Origin: RUG11247 sp045649485
GTDB lineage: Bacteria; Bacillota; Clostridia; Christensenellales; Aristaeellaceae
Assembly (NCBI GenBank): GCA_045649485.1
Contig: JAZRPZ010000111.1
Coordinates: forward strand, 1 to 41,597
Length of the DNA stretch: 41,597 nucleotides
Direction of reading: 5' to 3'
Part shown: positions 1 to 8,896 of the stretch, in pieces
Layout of the letters: each line of letters starts with the position of its first letter
Numbering within the stretch: position 1 is the stretch's first letter
The notes under the pieces: model-generated
What the model was told of the DNA's origin: nothing
The model's input: the letters and a program-made list of their open reading frames with translations, nothing else
Databases searched by the model: none
Made by a program: the position numbers and the translations under genes

Positions 1-2
1 TG

Positions 3-347
3 CACGAGATGCGCCTGGTGGAAGGGCTGTTTGCTGACATAATGCGTATGCCGTACTCGGAGGATTATGTCTGGGTCACTCTGAATGATGAGATAACACC
101 TCCGGATGCAAAGCTCAGCCTGACAACCGTATTCCCGAACATGCTGAAATACAGCGTATCGAATTCGCGCACAAGATTTGACGCCGATATAACTGCCGCG
201 GAAACTCTGGAAAATATGACCGTTGCTCAGTTGTTCGGTGATTTCTACCGTTCGCAGAACAGCGGACAGGAACCCTCGGAAGCCCACATGCAGCTTCTTG
301 ACAGCATACTCGCCGAAATAGAGGAGGAACGCCATGAAGCCTATTAA
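3..347 (+). CDS. sbcD: Exonuclease SbcD, C-terminal part (partial at window edge)
   Basis: This is the last ~115 codons of the nuclease subunit of the SbcCD (Mre11-Rad50-like) complex, which trims DNA hairpins and protein-blocked ends. The reading frame is open to the left edge, so the gene starts outside the window and the metallophosphatase motifs are not visible. What remains matches the SbcD C-terminal capping region, with the MRLVEG and VTLNDE segments and a charged C-terminal helix. It overlaps sbcC by 14 bases, the usual translationally coupled sbcDC arrangement. Identification rests on this short region plus the neighbouring sbcC. Confidence 0.87.
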   Translation, partial: HEMRLVEGLFADIMRMPYSEDYVWVTLNDEITPPDAKLSLTTVFPNMLKYSVSNSRTRFDADITAAETLENMTVAQLFGDFYRSQNSGQEPSEAHMQLLDSILAEIEEERHEAY

Positions 348-2961
348 AATAATCCTTTCTGCGTTCGGCCCCTATTCCGGCCGCACTGAAATAGACTTTG
401 AGAAACTCGGCTCAGACGGCATCTTTCTCATAACCGGCGATACCGGTGCAGGAAAGACAACCATCTTTGATGCCATCGCCTTCGCACTGTACGGCGAAGC
501 TTCCGGCGGCAAAGAACGTCGCAGCAGCAAAAGCTTCCGTTCCGATTATGCATCTCCCCGCGACGATACTTTTGTTGAATTCACATTCAGTCACCGGGAC
601 GAAACATGGCGTGTACGCCGCAACCCCGATTATACCCGTGAAAAAAAGAGCGGCAGCGGCACTACCACCCAAAGCGCCAATGCCGAGATGACCAACGAAA
701 CAACCGGCGATACTTTTTCCGGTTCTTCCGAGGTATCTGCCCGCGTACGTGACCTCATAGGTCTTTCACAGGATCAGTTTTCACAGACTGTAATGATCGC
801 ACAGGGCGATTTTCTCAAGATACTGAATGCCAAATCGGATGTACGCAAGAATCTTTTCCAGAAGCTTTTCAACACGTCTCTGTATGCTGATCTGCAGCAA
901 AAACTTAAGGAGATGAACAAAGCCTGCGAAGATGAGCAAAAGCAGTTGGGACAGCGCATAGTCATCGAAGCGGGCCGCATTGTACCCGAAGAAGACTTCC
1001 ACGCAGCTGCACTGATAAAGGAATATGCTGCCGATGCGAAATATGCCGATCTGCTCATCCCCCTCATCGAAGAACTTATCTCTGCAGAAAAAGAAGCCTC
1101 CTCTTCCGCTGCAAAAGCACGCGCAGAATCACAAAGCCAGCTTGATTCCATAATAGAAGCCATCACTGAGGCGCGAACGGTCAACGCTGCGCTGGACAGC
1201 ATCTCGCAGCTTGAAGCACGCCTCAAACAGCTTGAAGCGGTTCAGGGTGATATCGATACCGCACGCACGGTACTCGAAGCAGCCCGCCGGGCACAGCTGC
1301 TTACCGGTGAAGAAGCTCTTCTAAACCGAATAAAGGAAGATATTGCAAAGCTGGAAAAGGATGCAGCCCGACACGCCGCAAATCTTGAAGAACTGCAGAA
1401 GACCATTCCTGCTTTGAAGGATGCTCTTGAAAAGGCTGCCGCAAATGCGCCTGAAGCCGACCGTCTGCTTGCCGAAGCCGGACAGCTTGAGAAGAGTATC
1501 CCCATTATCCGCCGCGTCAGCAAGGATGAAGCCGCATATAGTGCTCTGCAGAAGCAGCTTGCAGCCCTTAATGCCGAAAGCAGCAATGCAGACGCGGAAT
1601 ATGCCGCCATAAAGCGCGCATATTACGACAGTCAGGCCGGTATTCTCGCCGCTCAGCTTACAGCAGGCGAAAGATGTCCCGTGTGCGGCTCCTGCGAGCA
1701 TCCCTTCCCTGCCGTGCTTACTTCCGAATCCGTAACTCAGGAAGAATTCGAAAGAGCCGAGCAGCGCAGGAAACAGACCGAAGCCCGGCTGCAGGCAAAA
1801 AGCAGTGAAGTGCAGTCCGCAAAGGCCACACTCGATGCATCAAAGGAGCAGCTTGCAAGCCTCGGTACGCATTCCGCCGCAACCGAAGCGCAGCTCAGGC
1901 AGCGCATAAACGAGCTGACCGCCAAGGCAGAAACAATCCGCAAAGCTATGGAATCTGCACGCAATGCTCTCAATACGCGCGAACTTGAAATAGCACGCAC
2001 TCAGGCAAGCCTGAACGATGCACGAACCAATCTGGATGAGCGCACTGCACAGCGTACCGAGCACATCGAAAAATTCAAGAAACTGATGAATGAAAACAGC
2101 TTCGCAAAATTCGCCGATTACACTGCAGCCAAGCGCGGTGCAGCGGAGATAAATCAGCTGGATAAACAGGTACGCGACCACGAATCTTCCCTGCGTTCCG
2201 TAACAGATCAGCTTGCCGATATGCGTCAGCGCTATTCCGGCAGACAGCGTGTGGATATTCAGGCTCTTGAGAACCGTCGCGCTGCACTGAAAACCGCTGC
2301 CGATGCCGCAGAAAAGACCGCGAAGGCCGCATCAGTGCGTCATTCCGTACATGAAGAGGCACTCAAGGGCATTCACAGCGCCCGGAAATCCCAGCTGAAG
2401 AAAGCCGAACATTGGGCAATCGTGAACGATCTGTACCGCTGTGCATCCGGTCAGGTTGCCGACAGGGCAAAGTTCTCTTTTGAAACATATGTGCAGCAGC
2501 ATTACTTCCGTCAGGTCGTCGCCGCTGCAAACCGCAGACTCTCAGCCCTTACCGAGGGAATGTTCACGCTGCGCTGTAAGGAAGAGGCCAAAAACCGCGT
2601 GAGCCAGTCCGGTCTTGATCTGGACGTTCTGGACAGAGGTACCGGAATTTGGCGCGATGTATCCACCCTGTCCGGCGGCGAAAGCTTCCTGGCATCGCTT
2701 GCCCTTGCCCTCGGTCTTTCCGATGTTGTGCAGGCGCAGAGCGGCGGTGTACGCATCGATGCAATGTTCATTGATGAAGGCTTCGGTTCGCTTGACGAAA
2801 ACGCCCTCAGAAATGCCGTTGATATGCTCTCCCGTCTTGCAGACGGCAAGCGTCTGATCGGCGTAATATCCCATATGCCCGAACTCAGTGAACGCATCGA
2901 TAAACATATCGAGGTAAAAAAGACGCTCACCGGCTCGCAGGCTATAGTCAGCGGAATATAA
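334..2961 (+). CDS. sbcC: Exonuclease SbcC, SMC/Rad50-type ATPase
   Basis: ATPase and coiled-coil subunit of SbcCD. The N-terminal ABC half has Walker A GDTGAGKTT at residues 35-43. A long Ala/Glu/Lys/Gln-rich coiled coil follows on both sides of a CPVCG zinc hook (C448 and C451), where two SbcC molecules dimerise through zinc. The C-terminal half has the ABC signature LSGGES and Walker B with the DEGFGSLDE D-loop. At 875 residues it is somewhat shorter than the E. coli protein (about 1050), the difference lying in the coiled coil. The ATG is preceded by GAGGAGG. It ends at a strong bidirectional terminator. Confidence 0.95.
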   Translation: MKPIKIILSAFGPYSGRTEIDFEKLGSDGIFLITGDTGAGKTTIFDAIAFALYGEASGGKERRSSKSFRSDYASPRDDTFVEFTFSHRDETWRVRRNPDYTREKKSGSGTTTQSANAEMTNETTGDTFSGSSEVSARVRDLIGLSQDQFSQTVMIAQGDFLKILNAKSDVRKNLFQKLFNTSLYADLQQKLKEMNKACEDEQKQLGQRIVIEAGRIVPEEDFHAAALIKEYAADAKYADLLIPLIEELISAEKEASSSAAKARAESQSQLDSIIEAITEARTVNAALDSISQLEARLKQLEAVQGDIDTARTVLEAARRAQLLTGEEALLNRIKEDIAKLEKDAARHAANLEELQKTIPALKDALEKAAANAPEADRLLAEAGQLEKSIPIIRRVSKDEAAYSALQKQLAALNAESSNADAEYAAIKRAYYDSQAGILAAQLTAGERCPVCGSCEHPFPAVLTSESVTQEEFERAEQRRKQTEARLQAKSSEVQSAKATLDASKEQLASLGTHSAATEAQLRQRINELTAKAETIRKAMESARNALNTRELEIARTQASLNDARTNLDERTAQRTEHIEKFKKLMNENSFAKFADYTAAKRGAAEINQLDKQVRDHESSLRSVTDQLADMRQRYSGRQRVDIQALENRRAALKTAADAAEKTAKAASVRHSVHEEALKGIHSARKSQLKKAEHWAIVNDLYRCASGQVADRAKFSFETYVQQHYFRQVVAAANRRLSALTEGMFTLRCKEEAKNRVSQSGLDLDVLDRGTGIWRDVSTLSGGESFLASLALALGLSDVVQAQSGGVRIDAMFIDEGFGSLDENALRNAVDMLSRLADGKRLIGVISHMPELSERIDKHIEVKKTLTGSQAIVSGI

Positions 2962-3015
2962 AAAACCAGAGCACCGTCTCCCGGACAAAAGGGAGTACGG
3001 TGCTCTGGTTTTTTT
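2961..3015. terminator. Bidirectional intrinsic terminator between sbcC and the M29 peptidase gene
   Basis: A near-perfect inverted repeat (AAAAACCAGAGCACCGT pairing with its complement at 2997-3013) is flanked by A and T runs, so it can terminate both convergent genes. It overlaps the last base of the sbcC stop codon. Confidence 0.9.
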
Positions 3016-3024
3016 ATGTATCTA

Positions 3025-4248
3025 TCAGAACGCCCAGGTGCCGTCCTTGAAGATATCCACCTTTTCGCCGTTCTTGCGAACGCCTACGATGGAGAGATCG
3101 GCAGTACCGATCATAAAGTCAACATGGACCATGGAATCGTTCACGCCGAAATCCTTTATCTGCTGCTTGGTCATGTTTTCGTGACCGGGAACGGTCTCGG
3201 CAAATCCGCGGCCGAGAGCGAAATGGCAGCATGCGTTCTCATCAAACAGGGTGTTGTAGAACATGATACCGGTCTTGTTGATGGGGCTGTCGAAGGGTAC
3301 CAGTGCGCATTCGCCCAGATAAGCAGCGCCTTCATCCATGGTGATCATCTTCTGCAGACGTTCATCATTCTTCTCGGCATGTGCTTCCACGGCCTTGCCG
3401 TTTTCGAAACGTACCCAGAAATTCTCGATCAGCGCACCCTGATAGGAAAGAGGCATGCTGGAGTATACGATACCCTCGGCCACACCGCGCTTGGGAGTGG
3501 TGAAGCACTCCTCGGTGCGCATGTTGGGGTTGTAAGAAACACCCTTATCGGTATCCTGTACAGCGCCGCAGAACAGGCCGCCGTCCATCAGACCAACGCG
3601 CAGGTCGGTACCGTTGGAGGACTTGTACTGCAGTTCGGTCAGTTCCAGACTGTTCAGATACTTCCTGCGTGCAAGAATATCGGCATTGTGTGCTTCCCAT
3701 GCAGCAATGGGATCGTCATCAACACGTGCGCCGGTCAGAATGGCTTCCCACAGCATCTCCATAGCCTTGCCGATACGCTCGTTGGGGAACACCTTCTTTG
3801 CCCATGCCTTGCCGGGTACGGCAACGATGGTCCACTGATGCTTACCGTCGATCTCATCGCGGTACTTCTTGGAAATGGGGAAAGTGGACTGCTGTGCCTT
3901 CATCATCTTGGCAACATCCACGCCCTTGAGTCCGTCAGGATTGGCAGAACCGATGAATACGCGGCAGGGCTTGTTGGCTGCCATCCACTTCATCTCTTCT
4001 TCTTCGTAGCTGTCAACGGTGGAAAGGGTTTCAAGAGACTGGTACTTTACGTGGTACTTGGACATCTCCTGATACTGCCACTTGACGTGAACCTTGCGTG
4101 CGCCCAGCTTGTAGAGTTCTTCTACAACCATCTCTATGAACTCGGGCTGATCAAGTCCTGCGAACAGCAGCACGTCCTGATTCTTCTGTACATTTGCGCC
4201 CATCCTGGCGATGAGCTTCGCATACTTGCGAAGTCTGGTCTTCTGCAT
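3025..4248 (-). CDS. M29-family metallo-aminopeptidase (AmpS/PepS type)
   Basis: Cytoplasmic leucyl-aminopeptidase-like enzyme that removes N-terminal residues from peptides using two metal ions. Its 407 residues match the usual family length. The expected ligands are visible: E247 (in the RTEECFT motif), E313 (GECALVP), H342 (ACCHFALG), and H375 with D377 (VHVDFMIG). The start has GGAGG 7 bases upstream and a good promoter at 4315-4343. Downstream it converges on sbcC through a shared terminator. The family call is firm; the natural peptide substrate is unknown. Confidence 0.92.
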   Translation of the reverse strand: MQKTRLRKYAKLIARMGANVQKNQDVLLFAGLDQPEFIEMVVEELYKLGARKVHVKWQYQEMSKYHVKYQSLETLSTVDSYEEEEMKWMAANKPCRVFIGSANPDGLKGVDVAKMMKAQQSTFPISKKYRDEIDGKHQWTIVAVPGKAWAKKVFPNERIGKAMEMLWEAILTGARVDDDPIAAWEAHNADILARRKYLNSLELTELQYKSSNGTDLRVGLMDGGLFCGAVQDTDKGVSYNPNMRTEECFTTPKRGVAEGIVYSSMPLSYQGALIENFWVRFENGKAVEAHAEKNDERLQKMITMDEGAAYLGECALVPFDSPINKTGIMFYNTLFDENACCHFALGRGFAETVPGHENMTKQQIKDFGVNDSMVHVDFMIGTADLSIVGVRKNGEKVDIFKDGTWAF

Positions 4249-4314
4249 TGGATTTTCCTCCCATCGGGATTGATATGGGGCTGTTGAATCTCAAAGTCCC
4301 GTTCAGTTGCATAT

Positions 4315-4343
4315 ATTATACTGCTACAGAGCCAATGTTGCAA
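4315..4343 (-). promoter_or_regulatory. Sigma-A promoter of the M29 aminopeptidase
   Basis: On the minus strand TTGCAA (4338-4343) and TATAAT (4315-4320) are separated by exactly 17 bases, about 65 bases upstream of the start codon. The -35 lies just beyond the stop codon of the EutH-like gene. Confidence 0.75.
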
Positions 4344-4344
4344 A

Positions 4345-5430
4345 TTATCTTTTGGTTCCTTTGCCCTGCAGGCGGCTGTAAAGAACTACCGCCACCACTA
4401 CAGCAAGCACGCCGGATACCAGCTTACCGACCATCATGCCGGGAACATATGCCGAATCCATGGCAAGAGTAAATGCCAGATGATCGCCCAATACAAACGC
4501 GGCAGATACGGCGAAAGCGGAATTGAGCATTACTCCCCTTTCATCCATATCCTTCATCTGTTCAAAGGTGGTCATACTGTTGGCAAGAGTCGAGACAAAG
4601 CCCATTGCCGAGGCATCGTTTATACCAAGATATCTGCCCATGGCATTCAGCGGCTTTTTGATAATCCTTGATATTATGTTCAGAAGCGGAAATGCGCCGG
4701 ACATTACGATGGCGGCATTAAAGCATATCAGAGCGCCTTCCTCGATAGTGGCAAGTCCCGGTATGATCTCTTTGCCGGAAAGGAAACGGATTATCGCAAG
4801 CGAAAGACCTATGGTTATGAGTATCTGTATGCATTTTCCGAGTATGCCGAATACTTTAGTGCATATATCGGGAAACAGCATAAGACCTGCTGCAAGAATC
4901 GCCGAAAGTATAATAAGAGGCAAAAGGTTTATGAGCAGAAGTCCCATAGACACGCCCTGTATAACGCCGCCTGCAAAGCAGCCCACAGGTATAGTTGCCA
5001 CACCGCAGAGCAGCCCCAACAGCAGCGGCTTGTGCTGCGATTTATCCACAGCATTAAGCGCATAAGGAATGGTAAATGATATGGTCACACCCATCATGGA
5101 TGCCACAACAAGACCGTTGAACATTCCAAGCACTTCATGAGAAGCCACTTCACGGGCAAGAGCGCCGCCGCCCATGTCATTTGCAAATATCGCCGAGGTA
5201 ACGGTTGACGGGTCTATTCCGCATGTCACTTCTATCCAGCCAAGCATGGGCTCCATAAGCTGTGCCAGCCATGGAGCAAGCACGATCATACCTATGATCG
5301 ATACAGCAAGCGGACCCAGCAGCATGAATCCCCTGTCAAATTCCTTGCCAAGCCCGAATCTGTCACCCAGTATTTTATCCAGCGCACCTATCACCGAAAA
5401 TACCAGCATGACCGCAGTTATTGCGTCCAT
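4345..5430 (-). CDS. eutH: EutH-like ethanolamine permease
   Basis: Polytopic inner-membrane protein of 361 residues with about ten hydrophobic segments. It resembles EutH, which carries ethanolamine across the membrane for microcompartment catabolism. Family-like segments are the N-terminal AVMLVFSVIGALDKI, the FANDMGGGALA loop near residue 85 and a DHLAFTLA segment near the C-terminus. The start is preceded by GGGGGA. No eutA, eutBC, eutLMN or other microcompartment gene is present, so this is an orphan copy. Neighbours are an acetyltransferase and a peptidase. The family is clear, but ethanolamine as substrate is an inference. Confidence 0.87.
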   Translation of the reverse strand: MDAITAVMLVFSVIGALDKILGDRFGLGKEFDRGFMLLGPLAVSIIGMIVLAPWLAQLMEPMLGWIEVTCGIDPSTVTSAIFANDMGGGALAREVASHEVLGMFNGLVVASMMGVTISFTIPYALNAVDKSQHKPLLLGLLCGVATIPVGCFAGGVIQGVSMGLLLINLLPLIILSAILAAGLMLFPDICTKVFGILGKCIQILITIGLSLAIIRFLSGKEIIPGLATIEEGALICFNAAIVMSGAFPLLNIISRIIKKPLNAMGRYLGINDASAMGFVSTLANSMTTFEQMKDMDERGVMLNSAFAVSAAFVLGDHLAFTLAMDSAYVPGMMVGKLVSGVLAVVVAVVLYSRLQGKGTKR

Positions 5431-5446
5431 CAGAAATCCCCCAAAT

Positions 5447-5478
5447 AAAACTTATGCGGGCTGTTTTACCAGCCCGCA
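5447..5478 (-). terminator. Hairpin between the GNAT gene and eutH
   Basis: Read on the minus strand, TGCGGGCTG pairs perfectly with CAGCCCGCA over a six-base loop and is followed by ATAAGTTTTATTT, a moderate U-tract. It lies 3' of the GNAT gene and within 20 bases of the eutH ribosome-binding site. It could be a partial terminator that lowers eutH expression. Confidence 0.6.
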
Positions 5479-5484
5479 CATGAA

Positions 5485-6624
5485 TCAGAATGCGTCTGTA
5501 CCGGACATAAACAAGGGCAGCTTGTTCCAGCCGTAAGGCAGGCGGGCCACCATTTCCTCGCCGGCAAGGGAAAGGAACATATACTGTGCTTCCATTGCGG
5601 TAAGCTGCATTGCATCACTGTCTGCCTCGCGGGTCACATTCACGTTTCCGTCCTTGACTTCGATAGTCATGGGGCTGCCGTCGATAACAAAGCTGCGTCT
5701 GCCGTCTTCAACGGGAGCATAGGATGCTCTGAGCTTCAGAAGCGCACCGATCACCTTGGGGAAATCGAATATGCGCAGCATATCGAAATGATTCAAAGAG
5801 ATATCTTCCTCGGTCTTTGCAAGCTCACGGTTGAGGGCGATATCAAATTCACCGGTGCTGAGACGCACAGCGGAAACGCCATACTTTTCCATATATGCCT
5901 TGAAGACCTTATTCACCATAGTGATATCCTTCAGCATGATCTCGGAAACGCCTTCGCCGCCGGAGATAATGTAACCTGCAAATTCACCGCCTATAGTGAC
6001 CGACTTAAGGCTGTTATTCCAGGTGCGGGCGATGATATGGAATTCCTCCACGGGGCGCTTTGCTGCAATGGGAGACTTTCCGTGCATCTCAGCGCACATA
6101 GCAATGGTATTAATATCATCTTCTGCAATTTCTGCAATAGCGATATCGGAAACATCGGTATTTCCGAGAATATGGCGCAGGTTGGTTGCGGTAACTCTGT
6201 GGCTGCGGGAAAGACCGCCCTTGATGAATCCGAAATATTCATACCTCTGACGCTGACCGCCCAGCATGGCAAAATCCACGCCTTCTGCCTTCATACCGTC
6301 GATAGCCATTGCCATGAGAGCCTTCATATGGCCTTCTCCGCGGCCGTAAGGATGGGTGGACACAGTGCCCACAAATCCCGTCTTAAGCACGGTATCGCCG
6401 ATCCTGAGCTCATTGGGCATCACTGCCACCATACCGCGGATGCTGCCGTCATCGCGCACAGCGATATTGTGCATATCGTCGGTATCGCGACCGTCGGCAT
6501 ATACCTTGGGAATAAGTCCCTTGAAGTTATGGGGCTGATGGGCACAGCTGAATACCATGTTGGCAAAATCTATGTACTTCTCCCTGTCTGCGGGAGTACC
6601 CTTCCTGTATACGACCTCAGCCAT
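5485..6624 (-). CDS. Eis-like GNAT N-acetyltransferase
   Basis: Protein of 379 residues with an N-terminal GNAT fold and a C-terminal half like the Eis/SCP2 group of acetyl-CoA transferases. The acetyl-CoA-binding segment is visible as VSTHPYGRGEGHMKALM near residue 90, followed by a FAMLGGQRQRYEYFGF segment typical of these proteins. The C-terminal domain includes the MTIEVKDGNVNV strand of the sterol-carrier-like fold. GGAGGAGAG precedes the ATG, and its start overlaps the end of the kinase gene by 8 bases, so the two are translated together. Some family members acetylate aminoglycosides or other amines; the substrate here is unknown. Confidence 0.85.
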   Translation of the reverse strand: MAEVVYRKGTPADREKYIDFANMVFSCAHQPHNFKGLIPKVYADGRDTDDMHNIAVRDDGSIRGMVAVMPNELRIGDTVLKTGFVGTVSTHPYGRGEGHMKALMAMAIDGMKAEGVDFAMLGGQRQRYEYFGFIKGGLSRSHRVTATNLRHILGNTDVSDIAIAEIAEDDINTIAMCAEMHGKSPIAAKRPVEEFHIIARTWNNSLKSVTIGGEFAGYIISGGEGVSEIMLKDITMVNKVFKAYMEKYGVSAVRLSTGEFDIALNRELAKTEEDISLNHFDMLRIFDFPKVIGALLKLRASYAPVEDGRRSFVIDGSPMTIEVKDGNVNVTREADSDAMQLTAMEAQYMFLSLAGEEMVARLPYGWNKLPLFMSGTDAF

Positions 6625-7540
6625 TTTCTCTCTCCTCCAGAAAAGTTTTTACTTTTTCCATATCGGGCATTCCGCCCTGAGCACCGGCAGCGGTTACGGA
6701 AATGGCCGCTGCGGCATTGGCAAACCTCAGCGCATCTGCAAGCTCCATTCCATCGCTGAGGGCTCTGGCAAGACCTGCATTGAATGTATCGCCGGCAGCG
6801 GTGGTATCTACAGGCGTTACCATGAATCCGGGTGCGCGAATATATCCTTCGTCAGTGAGCGCATACGCACCGTCTGCGCCTGTTTTGGCGATAACCGTGC
6901 CTACGCCCTTTGCCTTCAGATATTCCATGCGCTGCTTCATATCAGCAGCGTCATCCATTTCGGAGGTTATGATGCGCAGCTCGGTCTCGTTGGGAGTAAT
7001 ATAATCCACGGATGCAAGAACATCATCGGGCAGATTGACCGCGGGGGCAGGATCGAGAATTATCTTCTTCCCCATGGCATGCAGCCTGATGATCGCATTC
7101 CACACAGTTTCATGAGGAATCTCCAGCTGGAAGAGGAACAGGTCTCTGTCCGCGACCTTTTCAATTGTCCTGTCAAGCCAGGTAAGTCCGCATTCGTTGT
7201 TTGCACCGGGTACTACGATGATGTGGTTTTCGCCTGCCCTTTCTACTTCGATAACAGCAGTGCCGGTAGTGCAGCCCGGAACTCTGGAAACTGCGGAGAT
7301 GTCAACATTATTATTTTTGAAATTCTCAATATACGTATCACCGGAAGCATCGAAACCGATACATCCCGCCATGGCTACATCGCCGCCGAGTTTGCCCAGC
7401 GCAACGGCCTGATTTGCGCCCTTTCCGCCGGGAACAACTGCAAAACTGTCACCGGTGCGGGTCTCGCCGGGCTTGGGAAATTTATCCACACGCACGACCA
7501 TATCCATGTTTACCGAGCCTATAACAGCACATTTAAGCAT
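6617..7540 (-). CDS. rbsK: Ribokinase-like PfkB-family sugar kinase
   Basis: Cytoplasmic kinase of 307 residues, the normal ribokinase length, predicted to phosphorylate ribose or a related small substrate with ATP. The N-terminal VIGSVNMDMVVRVDKFP and the GGKGANQAVALGKLGG motif at about residue 40 are characteristic of ribokinase. The catalytic anion-hole motif DTTAAGDTFNAG is near residue 250. No ribose transporter or RbsR is adjacent, and the downstream partner is a GNAT protein. Another PfkB specificity is therefore possible, though the sequence looks closest to ribokinase. GAGGTG lies upstream of the ATG. Confidence 0.85.
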   Translation of the reverse strand: MLKCAVIGSVNMDMVVRVDKFPKPGETRTGDSFAVVPGGKGANQAVALGKLGGDVAMAGCIGFDASGDTYIENFKNNNVDISAVSRVPGCTTGTAVIEVERAGENHIIVVPGANNECGLTWLDRTIEKVADRDLFLFQLEIPHETVWNAIIRLHAMGKKIILDPAPAVNLPDDVLASVDYITPNETELRIITSEMDDAADMKQRMEYLKAKGVGTVIAKTGADGAYALTDEGYIRAPGFMVTPVDTTAAGDTFNAGLARALSDGMELADALRFANAAAAISVTAAGAQGGMPDMEKVKTFLEERENG

Positions 7541-7566
7541 ATAAATACACCTCTGGCATTCGCTCT

Positions 7567-7595
7567 TTTATAAGCATACGAGCCCAACGCCTCAA
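7567..7595 (-). promoter_or_regulatory. Probable sigma-A promoter of the ribokinase-GNAT pair
   Basis: Minus strand TTGAGG (7590-7595), 17 bases, TATAAA (7567-7572). The -35 sits in the loop of the hairpin at 7578-7611, so promoter and hairpin overlap. Confidence 0.5.
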
Positions 7596-7620
7596 AGGGC
7601 ACTGGGCTCGTTATTTTTTC
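7578..7620 (+). terminator. Hairpin 3' of ftsZ with its T-run on the plus strand
   Basis: ACGAGCCCA (7578-7586) pairs with TGGGCTCGT (7603-7611). On the plus strand it is followed by TATTTTTTC, a good U-tract. On the minus strand, the direction of ftsZ, the following bases are ATGCTTATAAAA, a poor tract. It may still slow ftsZ transcripts, but as written it best terminates plus-strand antisense transcription. Confidence 0.55.
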
Positions 7621-7631
7621 TCAAGCTGCGC

Positions 7632-8843
7632 TTAGTCCTTCTTGCGGAGGAAGCTGGGCACATCGGGAGTGAAGCCCCTGCGGCTGCGGGGAGCTTCTGC
7701 GCTCTGTGCTGCACGGGGAGCTGCTTCACGGGCGGGACGAGAGAAAGCATCTGCCTCGGGAGCAACTGCCTCACGTACAGGCCTGTTTGCAAAGATGGGA
7801 GATACGGGCTCCTCGGTTTCAGCTGCTGCTTCGGGAGCAACTGCTGCGGTGTAAACGGGAGCAGCGGCCTTTACTTCAGGCTTGGCAGCGGGAGCTTCGA
7901 AACCGGTGGCGATAACGGTGATCTTCACCTCGTCCTTGAAGTCCTCATTGATGCCTGCGCCGAAGATGATGTTGGCTTCTTCATCTGCCTCTTCGGTGAT
8001 GATGGTGGCAGCTTCGTTGATATCAAGGATGGAAGCGTCGGGACCAACGGTGATGTTGATCAGCACAGCGCGTGCGCCCTTGATGGAGGTCTCGAGCATG
8101 GGGCTGGAGATAGCCTGCTTGGCAGCGTCGACCATGCGGGTCTCGCCCTTGCCGAGGCCGATGCCCATGTGAGCCAGACCGCGGGATTCCATAACGGTGC
8201 GGACGTCAGCAAAGTCCAGATTGATCAGAGCGGATTCGGAGATCAGATCGGAGATGCCCTGGATGCCCTGACGCAGAGTGTCGTCAGCAATGCGGAATGC
8301 ATCGCGCATGGAGGTGGACTTGGTTACCACGTTCAGCAGACGGTCGTTGGGAACAACAACCAGAGTATCAACATGAGCCTTCAGACGCTCAATGCCGGCC
8401 AGGGCATTGCGCATGCGGGGCTTGCCTTCGAACATGAAGGGCTTGGAAACTACGCCGATGGTCAGGATACCCATCTCACGGGCGATCTCTGCAATAACGG
8501 GAGCTGCGCCGGTACCGGTGCCGCCGCCCATGCCGCAGGTGATGAATACCAGGTCGCTGCCCTTAACGAGCTTGGCGATCTCTTCACGGTTCTCCTCAGC
8601 TGCATGCTGACCCACCTCGGGATTGGCGCCTGCGCCCAGACCCTTGGTCAGCTTGTCGCCGATCTGAACCTTAGTGGTGGCCTTGGACAGTGCCAGAGCC
8701 TGCTTGTCAGTATTGATAGCGATGAAATCAACGCCCTTAAGGCCTGCTTCCACCATGCAGTTTACCGCATTAGTACCTGCGCCGCCGACGCCGATGACCT
8801 TTATAGCAGCAACGTTAGTCTGTTCCATTTCGAATTCGAGCAC
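7632..8843 (-). CDS. ftsZ: Cell division GTPase FtsZ
   Basis: Tubulin-like GTPase that polymerises into the Z-ring at midcell. The 403 residues include the nucleotide motif GGAGTNAV near residue 20, the tubulin signature GGGTGTG at 106-112 and an NLDFADVR T7-loop region. A variable Ala/Glu/Pro-rich linker follows, then the C-terminal conserved peptide (TPDVPSFLR) that binds FtsA. The start is GTG: GAGGGGG lies 7 bases upstream of it, whereas the internal ATG at codon 6 is too far from any Shine-Dalgarno. It follows ftsA by 53 bases and shares its promoter. Confidence 0.97.
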   Translation of the reverse strand: MLEFEMEQTNVAAIKVIGVGGAGTNAVNCMVEAGLKGVDFIAINTDKQALALSKATTKVQIGDKLTKGLGAGANPEVGQHAAEENREEIAKLVKGSDLVFITCGMGGGTGTGAAPVIAEIAREMGILTIGVVSKPFMFEGKPRMRNALAGIERLKAHVDTLVVVPNDRLLNVVTKSTSMRDAFRIADDTLRQGIQGISDLISESALINLDFADVRTVMESRGLAHMGIGLGKGETRMVDAAKQAISSPMLETSIKGARAVLINITVGPDASILDINEAATIITEEADEEANIIFGAGINEDFKDEVKITVIATGFEAPAAKPEVKAAAPVYTAAVAPEAAAETEEPVSPIFANRPVREAVAPEADAFSRPAREAAPRAAQSAEAPRSRRGFTPDVPSFLRKKD

Positions 8844-8896
8844 AAGGCATCCCCCTCGTCTGTTGTTTAGTATTTATACTTAACCGTTGTATGGTA

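Noticed and set aside
3016..4287. A 423-codon open frame on the plus strand opposite the M29 peptidase
   Set aside because: It lies entirely antisense to a peptidase with all metal ligands, and begins inside a terminator.
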